NCBI GenBank assembly: GCA_023653785.1
Contig: JAMKCH010084911.1
Coordinates: 1 to 64,000 of the forward strand
Source of the DNA: Ophioderma brevispina
Lineage: Eukaryota; Echinodermata; Ophiuroidea; Amphilepidida; Ophiodermatidae
Direction of reading: 5' to 3'
DNA length: 64,000 bases
Below the pieces are notes generated by a model. The model had not been told where the DNA came from, did no database searches, and worked only from the letters and a program-made list of their open reading frames with translations. This document shows, in pieces, positions 1 through 12,112 of the stretch; position 1 is the first letter of the stretch; each line of letters opens with the position of its first letter. Both the position numbers and the translations under genes were made by a program.

Positions 1-20
1 ACTTCTATATATTTCTACAG

Positions 21-164
21 GTCCAGTCGCAGGAGCAATTGCTAACCGATTGGGCTGTCGTGTTGTTGTCACAGCCGGAGGCATGAGCCTGTGTTGCGGA
101 ATGGTCTTTGCGTCTTTTTCATTTAATGTTTTGCAACTGACTATTTTCTTATGCATCTTTTGTG
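21..164 (+). CDS. SLC16/monocarboxylate transporter-like, internal exon (TM3-4 region)
   Basis: This exon encodes a piece of a 12-TM major-facilitator transporter of the SLC16 (MCT) type. MCTs move monocarboxylates or related small solutes across the plasma membrane. The exon starts after a pyrimidine-rich acceptor ending CTACAG at 15-20 and ends at a GTAGGT donor at 165. It enters in phase 1 and leaves in phase 1. The translation begins GPVAGAIANRLGCRVVVTAG and continues through a hydrophobic helix. This is the familiar MCT loop in which a glycine-rich helix end is followed by NR(L/F)GCR and the next helix. The 5' exons, including the start codon and the first MCT signature, lie left of the window. 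The next exon joins in frame through a split glycine codon. Family assignment is good; the substrate cannot be told. Confidence 0.8.
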
Positions 165-670
165 GTAGGTGTCTATTCGACTCAATGATGATATGTATTT
201 GCACACATAACCTCTGTGCTTTATGTTTTCCCTTTAAGCATTATATCTATGGAGAAAAATACGTTTTATACTTTAACCACTGCCATTTAGTGGGTTTTTT
301 GTGCATGATTATCATCACGATAAATCACCCTCAAACTTCAACAACTACTTCACGAGAAAAGACAATTTTACAATTACAATACAAGACAAGTTGATCAATT
401 TCATCTTCCACTCCCTAAACAACTATAGAGAAATATAATATTCAATACCACGCGGTGCTTATGTGGAACGAACTTTCAAATACAATCACATCAATTCACA
501 ACATGAAAATATTCAAAACACGCCTCAAACAACATTATATTCATCAATACAATACATAAGCACAATACATAATATTTCCTTATATGTATTTGTGTCTTTT
601 GCTGAATAAATTTAATATTGTACCTAAAAATGTTAAATGATATTTTTTTACAATTGCATTTGACACACAG
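165..670 (+). other. intron of the MCT-like gene
   Basis: The intron is bounded by GTAGGT at 165 and an acceptor ending ACACAG at 670. It is AT-rich and I see no repeat or ORF of note. The reading frames crossing it are accidental. Confidence 0.75.
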
Positions 671-1524
671 GTCTCGGATTTGGTTTGGCAAACGATACCC
701 CATTCGCTGTGTTGGGACAGTATTTCCAAGAAAACTTTGGTCTAGCCAACAGTTTCGCCATGTCTGGAGCTTCAGTAGGAATTATCATAATGGGTCCACT
801 TACACAACTCTTCGTAGAAGTATACGGTTGGAGAGGAGCTATGCTACTTCTGGGTGGAACTTTATTTCATCTTGTCATGCTTGGATCTCTTTTGAGACCA
901 TTCACCACTGAAGTGACGGACCAAAGAGTACTATCAGAGGATGGCAAGTGGTATCTCCTTCCTGAAGAAAATGAAGATGAAACAATAAAACAAAGCACAA
1001 CCAAGTGTCGGGGCTGGTGGCAGAACTGTTGGCATTACCTTTTGAATTCTCTAGATTGTTCCCTTTTCGAAGATCCTATGTTTATCGTCATAGTTCTGGT
1101 CTCAACAATTATCAGATTCACTCAGATGGCCTGGATACTATACCTTGTTCCGAATGTGGTTAGTAAAGGCGTTCCAAAACTTCAAGCTTCTTTTGTCGCT
1201 ACTACAGCTGGCATAGGAGATGGAATTGGACGATTTCTGCCGGGCGTCCTGATGTTGGCTACGGATTGCCTGATATCGAGTAGAAATGTATGGACATTAG
1301 GAATGGTCATAAATCTGCAAGTTTCTTATTAGATTGCTGTAGTACAATCCTACATAGGAAATGTTGATAACTTGGAACTTTTCAATACTTGGATTGGGCA
1401 TGGTATATTCTAGTATCATGTGGTGTTTATTTGATTAATTTGGGCCAAGGAGCGGCTTGTTACCTCTATGGATGGGTCCGCGGAATCAGTGGACTGGCCG
1501 GATTTCTGGCTGGTACTATTCCAG
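671..1524 (+). pseudogene. SLC16/MCT-like large exon with in-frame stop and frameshift
   Basis: The exon opens LGFGLANDTPFAVLGQYFQE, which continues exon 21-164 through a split Gly codon. It carries the second MCT signature region (a YFQ...LANSFAMSGASVG pattern; the usual RR pair is replaced by EN), then the GWRGAM helix. A long loop follows (about residues 75-115 of this exon), then TM7 onward with a GDGIGRFLPG motif. The frame stops at TAG 1330-1332. The residues after the stop still look coding (IAVVQSYIGNVDN). The frame then shifts by one base near 1380-1395 and continues as YLDWAWYILV...LGQGAACYLYGWVRG...FLAGTIP, up to a clean GTAAGC donor at 1525. Two lesions inside otherwise well-kept coding sequence mean either a recently disabled gene or uncorrected sequencing indels. 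I favour indels, because the flanking splice sites are intact. No following exon was recognised downstream. Confidence 0.7.
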
Positions 1525-3640
1525 GTAAGCCTACAAGGGTTGAATAAAAAAAGTACAATGAGCATTATTTTGTTCAAGTGAAAAAACGCTCGGGGATTTT
1601 ACAAAATAAATAATGCTTGCTATGTATATGCCTGTGTAATCATTTCAAGATAGGCCAGCGGGCAGATCTTATAGCGTTTACAATTGAACGCACCCCTGGG
1701 AAGTACAACAAGGGAATCACTTTAATTGTCCATTTCCTGATAATTTTCTAAATGATAAAATCATTCTACGCGTGTTCTCTCCTAGTAATGTGCAACATTT
1801 TCCTTGAAAATGAATTAAATGTCATTTCCTTTTTTTTCCCCCTGAATAATCATTGACCAACGATGTACACCATGATTCATGACTTGTTCAGAAAACAATG
1901 GCGCTATTGATAAGTAAAACCGTCCGAATCATAGGACAACACTGACCTCTAGACACATGGATTTAAAACCTGCTGTTCGCACGTTTTAATGGTCGCCGAG
2001 ATTCTCTGGAAATGCATAGCCATTGTTATTGTCCATGACGTTTAAAACCTTGAATCCAGCTTCCCCGATTTTAGATTGAGCTATAACTTCGCTCACGAAT
2101 AAAATAAAACTCGAGCTTCTTATGTGAGTTCAATAACTTTGACCGTATATTTTCATCATTTTATTCAAAAAGGAAAGGAAGATGAAAAATAATGAAAATA
2201 TGTGCTTGACAAACCTTGGTGCAGAATCAAGACCCATAACTAATCATGTTAATGCAGGACCTCTTTTCTATTCAGTTTTAAAAGTTTTGTTTCGACACCG
2301 GTTTTACGCTTCAACATAGGTGAATATGTCGATTTCTGCTAATAACGCGGAAATTGAAATAGAAATGGGTGTTAACGCGGCAAATACGGGTTTTTTGGTT
2401 CTGCACAAGATGTTAGGTCACAGTTTGCCAACATTTTAACCCTCATGAGTTTGGTTCACCTTCGTTTTTTCCCCTTTCGAATAAATGATGAAATCCAGTG
2501 CCAAAGTTCACAGAGATCAATCACGCTCACTACGCTTTGCTTATTGTTCTCACTGGTTTGATGGGAGCGCCATTTTGCCAACAAATAAGCAGGTGTGTGA
2601 TGGAACGTTAGAAGTTTAGCGGATTATTAGCTTGGCTCACCAATGTCAACTGTTCCCCGGTCACTGGTATTCAAAGTTTGTAAAAGCGCCGTTATTCAGG
2701 GCAAAAATTCATTTTCTAGAAAATGTTCAATATACTTGGAGGTGAAACACCGTATAACATGATTCATAATGAAGAAGTTGGATTTTCCCAAAGGGCCTAA
2801 ATCCAACGGCTGCCTCTGTGTAAAAATCATTTAGAGGAATTGCGACAAGTTTCAATGTGTCATCACCAGGAAGATAAAAAGAAGGAGATGGCTCGATTTT
2901 GAAATCGATTACACAGGATTACCCTCATTCACCAGCTCATTGTTTGGGAACTTCAAGGGCCGCTCGATTGGACCTTTGAAGTAATCTGTTCATCCGACTC
3001 AAGCTTTGGCCAGTCGGGAGTTTTTAACAACAGAAAGTAAGTGACACACTGCTACTAAAACATTTTATTAATTTTCCAGCTAAATTTCTCTGCTGGTAAG
3101 GAAATCCATGTTTGTTCTGACCAATAAATTATTTAGTTTATTCGTTGGCGAATAATTGAGGAAAACATGAACTTTTTACGAAAGAACCAGCAAAATCGAC
3201 CCTTTTTACGGTAAGCTAACCTTGATTTAATGTTTTTTAGGTCAATAAAGGATGTTGTTATTTAATCGGTGTTAATTTAAACGATCCAGTTAGCTTCCTG
3301 TGAAATAAGATATATGAAGATTATATAAATGCATTTTGAATTCATCCCAACCACACCTGTCTTGTCAGCAAGTGTCCAAAGTGGTCAAAATGCTTTGAAT
3401 TTGGGTCAATGTTGCGTGTAAATGATTGTCATAAGTAGTACGCTTCTTCGCCGTCCGTCACTACAATAGTGTATGTCCCTCTGTGACAACTGAGTAATTG
3501 GTATTCGGATTTAATAGACAGGTGTATGTAATGTGTTCCAGCAAGTAGTGCAGGCAGGTCCTTTGAGCCAATCCATCGGATTTAGGGCAATTTAGAGAAA
3601 GGCGGATTAACAGTTTAATTATCTTTTGAAGTGACATTTG
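1525..3640. other. noncoding, no recognised element
   Basis: This is an AT-rich intron or intergenic stretch after the last MCT exon I can see. I found no convincing exon for the last MCT helices. Around 1800-1870 there is weak similarity to the dispersed repeat at 5795-6595 (the segments on ATTGACCAA... and ACACC), so part of it may be an old, diverged copy. Confidence 0.5.
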
Positions 3641-4790
3641 AACCAAGGGGGTGCAACCCATTCAAAACCAGTCGTTTCCGTGCTGGGCGCTGACATTTTG
3701 AATCTTGCACGGAATATTATTAGTTTGGGTGCTTGTATACACCATAATTCCCAACTCGATACAACAATCCCTCCAAAATAGCAGTTGTTGGATGTTTGGG
3801 TGCTATTGGGTGTGTTAAATTTTTGGGCTCCCCATGGCACACAACGAATGACATGACACATCAGTCGTCTTGATTTAAATAACCGCCTCAATGAATGCAT
3901 CTTTTCACCCTAAGCTCGCATTGCACTTATGAGAAAAAACGAGTATCTGAGCACAATGATCCAGGTACACATTATTACACCTGGCCACCTCTAACCATAC
4001 ATTAAATTTGTAATCACTACCGATTAGGTTGTACAATATGCAAAGCGGGCACCCACAGTAAATGTGAAGAAGCGGAGGCAGCCATTGCTTTCTATGTTTT
4101 TACTCTAGGTTTTCTTTGTGTCGGCAAAACATGCGAGACGGTGTATTTTCTAACGATTACGTAAACGTTTTGCCTCTCTATCTATATAGACCCTCTTTGG
4201 TTGAAAAACCCAAGGGGGTGAAACGCATTCAAAACCATACGTCCGTGCTGGGCGCTGACATTTTTTGATATTGGCAACGTAATAATTATCATTTTGGGTG
4301 CTTGTATACACACATAATGTCATTTCGATACAACCAATCCCCAAAATATCAGTTGTTGGATGTTGGGTGTCTATTGGGGGGTGGTTAATTTTGTTCCTAC
4401 CCCATGGCCCAACAACGAATGAAATGACACTCAGTCGTCTTTGATTTAATAAACCGCCTCATGAATACATCCTTTTCATTTCACATAAGCGCGGCATTGA
4501 CTTATGAGAAAAAAGAGTATCTGGCCGCACATGATCCAGGTACAAACTATTATTACCCCTCGGCCGACCTCTAACACATACATAATTTTGTAAATCACTA
4601 CCGTTAGTGTATATGCAAAGCTGCACCACACAGTAATGTGGAATAAGCGGATGCAGCCATTGCTTTTATTGTTTGTACTCTAGGTTTTCTTTGTGGTCGG
4701 CAAAACATGCGAGACGGAATTTCTACAAGAGTACGTACGTAACGTTTTTTGCCCTCTCTATCTATATAGAACCTCTTTGGTTGAACCAGC
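3641..4790. repeat. tandem duplication of a ~570-bp unit
   Basis: Two adjacent copies run about 3641-4205 and 4206-4790. Both begin with a CAAGGGGGTG-type segment, continue with a block ending GTGCTGGGCGCTGACATTTT and a TTGGGTGCTTGTATACAC block, and end with a TCTCTATCTATATAGA...CCTCTTTGGTTGAA block. The copies differ by many substitutions and short indels. A third, partial copy of the first ~170 bp lies at 18019-18190. The minus-strand open frames across these copies carry no recognisable protein and are not conserved between copies. Confidence 0.8.
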
Positions 4791-5794
4791 TCTTCTATCA
4801 TCATCTCTCTGGTTTTCACTCAACTCATTATAAATCAAGCATAGAGTTATACCATAAAATCTGCTACTGGTTTGGACCAACCTGTAATTATTTAACAAAC
4901 CTCCTATAAAGAATAACTCTAACTTCTATATAACATAATAATACATAAATTTTAGTGAGTTCCAATGGGCATAATCCAGAGTCTGCCATTTTATAACTAA
5001 CCATCGACTAATTTTAGATGGTGAAATTATGTTTCAATTACTTAGTGGTGATTGTTATTTACTTCTATCAATTTTGGCATTGTCAAAATGTCATCATTAA
5101 CATTTGTCAAAAAATAACCCTAGAAATAATTAACAAAGGCAGGAATTGATTGAGACCCTTTTGGAACTTAGCTCTTCATTTGTAGAAAAATTACTTTTGG
5201 AAGAATTATGTAATGTACTTCCGGAATTGCGCCAACTTGTCCCTTATCCGAGGATTGCTTTTTTCGCTTTGGCCTTTCAAGCCTATCACTATATGCGTTT
5301 ATTAATCCATGTTGCTCTGATCTTCGAACCAAATGATATGAATCTACTTAGGTGTCATATAAAAAAATTAAATCTTTCAATCATATTAGACCATTAAAGG
5401 GTTTTTGTGTTGGTATAATTTTCTAATATGGTCCGTGTAATTGTGCAGTGTTACAGGAAGAACTTGGTGACCTGCAGCCATTTATAAGTCGCAGTAAATC
5501 TGCAACAAAAATTGGTTGGAATATTAGAATATATAAGTGATTCGATTGGGGGCTCAAAATGTCATTACTCAAGTTGCTATGTATCAATAACAGTGACGGT
5601 CTCGACACAACGGGTAGGGGTCTCGGATGTATTACCAACGTCGCTGGGTAACACTTTCCTCTGATTTTACTTTTTTTATAAAATCAAACAAAATGAACTG
5701 TGACATTTGTAAACTTTGACTTTACAATTTATAATGTTTGTTTTGGTTGGCTCAATCTGAAAATAGCAACGTACAGAACGCGATTGAATTTTAG
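4791..5794. other. noncoding, nothing recognised
   Basis: AT-rich sequence. The short frame at 5146-5397 shows no family resemblance and no splice context that I could support. Confidence 0.5.
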
Positions 5795-6595
5795 GGCCAT
5801 GATACGTTCGTGATTTTAACTGATCTTTTCGTGCTCCAGCGCTGGGGATCACTTCCTTCCCTCACTAAAAATTTAAAAATATTATGTAAACCAGGAAAAA
5901 GCTGTATCCCCAAATGAAAAAAGTGCACATTATTTAGAAATGAATAAAATGTCAACTCAATTTACTCCAGAATGTCATTGACCAATAGGTACACGTAAAC
6001 TCAAGCCAACAATAGAGCTAATTAATATTTCAACATCAATCAAAAACCTTCCAAGCTCTTCCTCAACAGGGTATGCGTCCATTGTACTGGCCCCCTACAC
6101 GTTGACAAGAATTTTAAGCTATACAGGGTTATACTTCGCCGTATGAGCGCTAGTTTTCTGTTCATAACTTAAACGGCACATCTCCACCTGCGCTCATGAT
6201 TTTTTTCAAAATGTTTCGCTGAATCCCATTGCCTGCTTGGTAAATTGAATATAAATAGGGTTTTAAAAGACATAACTTGCGGATCTATGTTATGCACAAA
6301 TTAGGTCAGTCCTTGCCATGGGCTTTTCTTTCATGAATTTGGGTTCGCCCTGTTTACTGTTCTTTTCTGAAAAATTATTAATCATATGGTCACAGTTAAT
6401 TGAACACACACGTAGAATCTCAAGATTTCTTTTATCGCGAACAGGAAGAACTTGCCAATGCGGGAAGGGCATAACATTCCGAAGTCTATTCAACTGCGTG
6501 GCAATAACAATAGACCCCCGATGTAAAATAAGGTGAAGTGATGTCCCGGGCCGATTATGAATTCATTAGCTCATTGTTAGCTTGATCATGTTGAG
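5795..6595. repeat. dispersed ~800-bp repeat, copy 1
   Basis: This is alignable along its length with 17212-18015 in the same orientation. Shared landmarks are the GTATCCCCAAATGAAAA segment, GTGCACATTATTTAGAA, the TTATGCACAAATTAGGTCAG block, CTTGCCATGGGCTTTTCTTT and the end near GCATGTTGAG. Differences are mainly single-base indels. It looks like a non-autonomous interspersed repeat; I see no terminal repeats or coding capacity. Confidence 0.75.
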
Positions 6596-7440
6596 GTTAT
6601 GTGTATTTCCATGTCACTGATATTCTGGAAATAAATTGATTAGACTTGTTTTATTCATTTTTCTAAATACTGTTGCCTCTTTTCATGTGGGACACAGCTT
6701 TTCGTGGTAAGATAATATTGTTTTAAATGCTAGTGATGGAAATAAGTCATCCCCAGCGCTGAGCACGAAAATTTAAATAAAAGGCCAAAATTTGTATTAT
6801 GTTACCCATGGCTATTTTTGTTTTCCTGCTTTCTGGCAGACATGGCGACCAATCTCATTCCCCGACACACTGTTGCCCATAAAGTTGTAATATTTTTTAG
6901 ACCCAATCTTAACACTTAAGGTCCAAGCTAACAACACAAAAAACCTTCCGTTATAGTGCCCGGGGGGGGGGGCAGGGACCAACATCGATAACACTTTGCC
7001 ATGCTTTCCCATAACTTTACGCATTTAAAACACAGCATGACAAAATAAAATGGATGCTATCAGCATATAGGGGTTGATAAAGTTAAAGTGTTTATTAATA
7101 TTAAATTAAGTGCCTCCTAAGGGATATATCTAAGCAAATAAATATCCTCAAGATTTAATTACTTTCATTTTTATTGGATAAAATATCTCGATTTTTCCAT
7201 CCGTTAGTGCCCGTGGGGGGGGGGGGGGTGTCCCAGGGACACAACCACTTAAGCTAAATGAAGCATGGGCGGATTTATAAATCAGACAATTACAAAAACT
7301 CCTTGAAAAAAATAATTGCGTAACTAGCATCGCCACACAACTCAATGTTGGGTACTCATGGACCCCGTTAGGCCTATCCGGTGTACCTCGGGGGACGCCA
7401 ACAAAAAAAAATAAATAAAAGGACAAAAAGAAAAAACATC
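6596..7440. other. noncoding with poly-G tracts
   Basis: No gene recognised. Two poly-G runs (about 6961-6972 and 7215-7228) each sit just before a CAGGGACC/CAGGGACA block, which suggests two copies of one degenerate element. The 7290-7400 part resembles 10770-10850 (a TTGCGTAAC...GGGGTACT...CCCCGTTAGGC pattern). Confidence 0.5.
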
Positions 7441-7469
7441 AAAACCCGATAACAAAAGTAAAAATATTA

Positions 7470-7700
7470 ATTTTTGATTTTTTTTTTTTTAATTTTTTTT
7501 TTCAATTTTGTTTTTAGAATTTTTTTTTTTGATTTTTTATTTTTAATTTTTTTTAGAATTTTTTTTGAGATTTGTAAAATTTTTTTTTTAGAATTCTTAT
7601 TTTTTTTTTTAGAATTTTTTTTTAAAGATTTTTTTTTTTAAAATTTTTTAATTTTTTTTTTTAAAAAAAGTAAAAATATTTTTTTCACTATGGATTTTTT
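7470..7700. repeat. T-rich low-complexity tract
   Basis: Over 200 bp of T runs broken by AA and GA, followed by a TTTTTTTGGCGTC segment. The same arrangement (A/T homopolymers then TTTTTTTGGCGTCGATGG) occurs at 10504-10755, so both are probably the variable middle of one repeat family. Confidence 0.8.
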
Positions 7701-8160
7701 TTGGCGTCATTGGTACGTACGTGTTTGAAAAAAATTGGATTGAGGGAAAATAAATTTTCGCTATATAAATGGCTGGGGATTACAAATCCGGAACCCAGCC
7801 ACGGAGAGACGAGGGTGAACTCGCTGTTTTTTCTGCCTGCTGTAGCCATTGGCCTGTGCCGTGCAGGGGCATGGCCATACTGTAGCTATGCTGTATTGCA
7901 TGTATTACTGCATGTCGCACAACTAAATTCCCGGCTAAATTCGCGCAATATTCGTCCCTCTGATTAGACTGTTCACACAAAATGTGATCATTTTGCCTGT
8001 TTGTTGTGGATTGGGCAGAATGGAAGCGCGTATCTTAGTTGAAGCCTCTTTACGTTACACTTTGACCCCCTAGCTTACGGAAAACCTCACTTCTATTTCT
8101 CAATAGTTCTGTGTGAACTAGTGTTCATCGTACCACCCGCCAAAAAAGATCACTCCTTTC
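7701..8160. other. noncoding, nothing recognised
   Basis: No ORF with family resemblance and no repeat identified apart from the adjoining tracts. Confidence 0.45.
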
Positions 8161-8167
8161 CTTCTTA

Positions 8168-8670
8168 CCCCCCCCCCCCCCCAACCTAACCTATTTTTTC
8201 TTTTCCCAAAAAAGAAATTCCCTTTTTCTAGACGGGTTATTACAACTTGTTATTGTTGATCTACTCCTGTTATCCCCCGTTGCATTTAGTACAGTTATTG
8301 TCCAGGGAACCGGGGTATCCTTGGTATAACAGGAGCAGTGGCATGGAGGGGCGAGTGCTCCCCCGCTCAGAACCCTTGCCCGAATTGCCCCCTCCCCGTC
8401 AGCCCCACTAAACTGACCGTTAGTACAGTGTCATGGAAAAGGCCCCAAATTTCCCTCTTCCAGTGCATCGGGCGCCCGTTTTCTCCCCCCCCCCCCCCCC
8501 CCCCCCTTGAAATGTTGAACAGGAACTATAATATTTCTATGGCTTTTATTAATGTAAGTTCATCCTTGCGGCTCATTTTAGCGAAAAAAATGGAGTACAC
8601 CCCCCCCCCCACCCAATAGAGGTTCCGTCAAGTCGGAATGTGTGTGTGTGTGGGGGGGGGGGGGGGGAGG
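8168..8670. repeat. cluster of poly-C and poly-G tracts
   Basis: Poly-C runs lie near 8168-8182, 8486-8507 and 8600-8610, and a (GT)n followed by a long poly-G run at about 8640-8668. Further such runs lie near 9830-9841 and 9858-9875. Homopolymers of this length are slippage-prone, so their exact lengths are unreliable. Confidence 0.8.
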
Positions 8671-9318
8671 GGGTGGTTGCCACCTGCTTAAACCTTATGT
8701 GTAAAACTGGCCAAATGGTCCTTATGTTAATTATGATGCTACTAACGCAAATACTGACAATATTTGTATACCATTCGTTAATTGTTAGATTATTGTGTAT
8801 TACGTTTCTATCCTATAAACTCTAAGTTATGACGTCACTATTAACCTCATATTAAACGTTATATGTTTGGGAACTTTTTATTTGAAGAAAGGACATGTAG
8901 CTACGCACAGTGATATCCAACAAGATGATGGTTGTCCCTTATTGTTAACAAAAAATCGGGCGGTCGAATTTAGCAGAAAAACCGTTGGGGGGACGAGGTC
9001 GTAACTACACAAGAAAGGTTCTTTATAAGGATTAGTTCCCAGTAGAGGGCCTAATAAATTATTGACTACTCGATCATATCGCCGGGATGTGAAAATCTCT
9101 ATTGCTGCATATGCAGCCATCTTCCTAGATCTTGGGTTTTTAACAACCTGCATATACCCCACATACATACATATTAGACATCATATTTACTATGGAATGC
9201 TTGGTCTCTATTTTGTCAGCTAATATTATCTGGGGTCATTATTAAAGTGCTTTTGAGTACATTGACAAAATGGATGTTTGATACATAGTTAATTAGCTCA
9301 AATTATTCCCATTTTTTA
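8671..9318. other. noncoding, nothing recognised
   Basis: AT-rich sequence with no supported gene. The minus-strand frame at 8878-9168 has no recognisable domain. Confidence 0.45.
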
Positions 9319-9640
9319 AGTGTCCCGTGGGTGAATTTGAAATACGGCTATATTTGATTTTTGGTTTTCGGGGAAAATAACGGAATTGGCAGCCTTGAAT
9401 TCTGTTGTTCTAAATTAAAAAAAAAGAAAAAAGAAGGGGACGTATGGTATCACCACTTAATTTTTAGGCATTAGCCTGGACATGGGCCCGAAAATTGGTT
9501 TCTTGCACCACCTGGTTTTTGATCCAGTGTAATGATACACCTTTGCAGTGCGCCCATCAGAGAACGCCGCCCTTAACGACACCCATGGCCACATTCATGG
9601 CATAAGTTTTCTTTTTTTCAGTGAGTTAAGGGGACAATGA
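9319..9640. repeat. direct repeat, copy 1 (partner 10897-11215)
   Basis: It shares the order TAAGTGTCCCGT, GGCAGCCTTGAATT, a poly-A stretch, GGGGACGTAT, AGGCATTAGCCTG, CACCACCTGGTTT, GCGCCCATCA and a TTTTTTTCAGTGAG end with the partner. Differences are mostly small indels. Together with 7290-7700 and 10504-10850 this suggests two copies of a longer interspersed element. Confidence 0.8.
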
Positions 9641-10503
9641 CGTAACGGGTGGCCAACAAGACATCAAAAGATTTACTTTTTCTGTGATGAACTTTGGCTT
9701 AGGAAAATTCAGAGATTCGAGTTCCTCGCTGTCCTTCGCGAAGGGCGGAGCGCTGAAAAAGGTGGTTGCTGGAGTCGGAAAGCTTTGGAATTGAATGTTT
9801 TGGTTAAAATAAAATTGTTTAAATTATTGGGGGGGGGGGGGTTCAAGGTCTCGCGCCACCCCCCCCCCCCCCCCCGCAATCAAAATTACTGGGGTTCCAC
9901 GCCCCCCGTTTCCCACGCCAATCACAACAACAAGCAAATGATCCAATTTTAGTCTAATGTTTGAGTGAGTTCGTCTTATCGTGTCCGAAAAAACGGACAC
10001 AAAGCATCTCAAATATGATCCAGCATAGATTGTGTAGGCTTACAGGTATCTCGTTCACGTAGCGTTGCACGTCGACCGTACCTACCTCCTAACAGAGATA
10101 GTAGGGCTATCGTAGCGGAAAAAGGCCAGACAACCTCGGGCTAGCTTACGCTACAGCACGTATGCTGCTTCACTGTCCGCAAGGTTCTTGTCTGTGCATT
10201 GTTGCTCCAGGGCAGACCAAGACATGGTTTCTATTGCCTGTGTAGTGTCTTGTTCTGCTTCCAGGTAGCCCCACTTCTGCAGGACAACTCCGCATCGGAA
10301 CCGAGTAGTGAATGAAGAAGGAGGCCAATTTGTGTGTTAGTCTAATGATGTCGAAAGTAATGCATGCACACGTCATTCTAAAGCAGAACAAAATAGAGAC
10401 TCGTCTCCGGCCAATAACTCCCTCCCGTGGCTGGTTCCCCGGCATTTGTATCGCCAGCCATTATATAGCGAAATTTTTATTTCACTTCCAAGTTAAATAA
10501 TAT
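9641..10503. other. noncoding with poly-G/poly-C pair
   Basis: It contains a poly-G run (about 9830) and a poly-C run (about 9860) only some 15 bp apart, which could pair as a G:C hairpin. No gene recognised. Confidence 0.5.
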
Positions 10504-10509
10504 AATAAA

Positions 10510-10555
<46 letters not shown>

Positions 10556-10755
10556 CCAACGATGAACAAAATCCGCGGAGAACAATTCTTTAAAAAATTC
10601 TAAAAAAATTCTAAAAAAAAAACAAATCGAAAAAAAAAATTAAAAAAATCCAAAGTTAAAAAAACTCAAATTTAAAAAAAAAGGTTTTTTTTTTAATTTC
10701 ATTTTTTTTAATTTTTTTTTTTTCATTTCATTTTATTTTTTTGGCGTCGATGGTA
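10504..10755. repeat. A-rich/T-rich low-complexity tract
   Basis: A poly-A run of about 35 bp near 10517-10552 is followed by A-rich then T-rich blocks, ending in TTTTTTTGGCGTCGATGG. It is related in arrangement to 7470-7720. Confidence 0.8.
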
Positions 10756-10896
10756 ACCACCCTTAATGTTAAAACGTTCAAAAAAAATAATCGCGTAACC
10801 GAGAATCCCACACAAATCAATGAGGGGTACTATGTACCCCCGTTAGGCACTAAGTGTGAAAACGTAATTTCTATTTCAAGTTACTATCATATCCTT

Positions 10897-11215
10897 TTAA
10901 GTGTCCCGTTGGAGAATTTGAAATAAGTCAGATTTGATTTGTTTGTTTCGGGGTAATAAAGGAAGTGGCAGCCTTGAATTAGTTTGTTTTCTATATTACA
11001 AAAAAAAAATAAAGAAAGAAAGGGGACGTATTGTATAACCATTTTAGGCATTAGCCTGTACATGGCCCCGAAAAATTGGCTTCTGCACCACCTGGTTTAT
11101 TGATCTAGTGTAATGATACTTGTGCATTGCGCCCATCATAGCACGCCGCCTCTGACCGACACACATTGCCACATTCATGCATCAGTTTCTTTTTTTTCAG
11201 TGAGGTTAGGGCACT
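10897..11215. repeat. direct repeat, copy 2 (partner 9319-9640)
   Basis: Same orientation and same landmark order as 9319-9640, with numerous single-base indels. Confidence 0.8.
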
Positions 11216-11535
11216 ACGCTTTATTGAAAAGTGGCTCAGAGTGGATTTCGCTACCTGCACACAATTGCTATATCTCCATATTGACAAAAGCTATCGTGAT
11301 GGGGTTAATTGTACTGGAAAGATAGTCTTTTTATCTTGAATTTGAACCTCAAATTTGTATAAGTTACGACACGATGTCATCTAAAACAAGTAATTTCCGA
11401 GTGTTACACTTTTTATTGAGACGCCCCTGTATGGAATCATTCGATGCTGAAATAAAAAAAAAATGCGTATATATAATAAACTGGATTTGACCTGTCGAAA
11501 AAAAAATAACACAAATCCTTAAATTCTGCTGTTCA
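11216..11535. other. noncoding, nothing recognised
   Basis: No supported gene or repeat partner found. Confidence 0.4.
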
Positions 11536-11735
11536 AATACCCTTTTCCTTCAGGCTAAGGACACAGTGCGTAAAGAGTTAAATTTTTATGGACTACAGTT
11601 CATGCGATATGTTCGGAAGCCATGATCAATCAAGTAGTTCTGGCGATATAAACCCTACGTATAAACTGTAAATAACTCAACTGTAAGAATCATCCCATAA
11701 AAAAAGTGGGTAACAAATTATTTTATTCCATCTTA
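11536..11735. repeat. dispersed repeat, inverted partner of 49150-49345
   Basis: The segment with CCTTCAGGCTAAGGACACAG, ATGTTCGGAAG and GTAAGAATCATCCCATAAAA appears reverse-complemented at 49150-49345, where it borders a Tc1-like transposase relic. It may be an end of a Tc1-associated or non-autonomous element. Confidence 0.75.
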
Positions 11736-11984
11736 TGGTGCAGCAGTGTAGTAACTTCGATGAATCAAAAATATATGAGAGCAATATAGACTGAAAACAA
11801 CACAAATTTGAGCCGCTTTGACTGTGACACCGGTATGGTTGTTTCTGACGAGGGCTTATATACTACACCATGTCCGTATTCAACATGAAAGTTCGAGATT
11901 AGTTACCACTGGTAGACGATTCTCCAACTCCCGACGGTTTAGAATAAGGAAATTTTAGGTAGGGGGAACTGTTAGTTTGATATG

Positions 11985-12112
11985 AAGTTCCGTGGGATTT
12001 CAATGATTGAAACATCACACCTATTTAGACAACTTATACGGTAGGCTCAGAGAGAACAAGAAAAGTCTTGATGGAGAATTCCCATGGGGTGGTAGATGGC
12101 GGCAAAACAAAA
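11985..12112. repeat. dispersed repeat, inverted partner of 15010-15142
   Basis: Shared blocks include CGTGGGATTTCAATGATTGA, AGAGAACAAGAAA and TGATGGAGAATTCCCATGGG (reverse-complemented in the partner). Confidence 0.7.

Noticed and set aside
1321..1395. A mini-intron explaining the MCT stop codon
   Set aside because: There is no good donor (only GTTTCT) and the skipped segment itself reads as transporter sequence. Indel or pseudogene is simpler, though not proven.
3461..4344. Minus-strand frames at 3461-3900 and 4150-4344
   Set aside because: They overlap the tandem repeat and are not conserved in frame between the copies.
5146..5397. 83-residue plus-strand frame as a small gene
   Set aside because: No family resemblance, no promoter or splice evidence, and AT-rich context.
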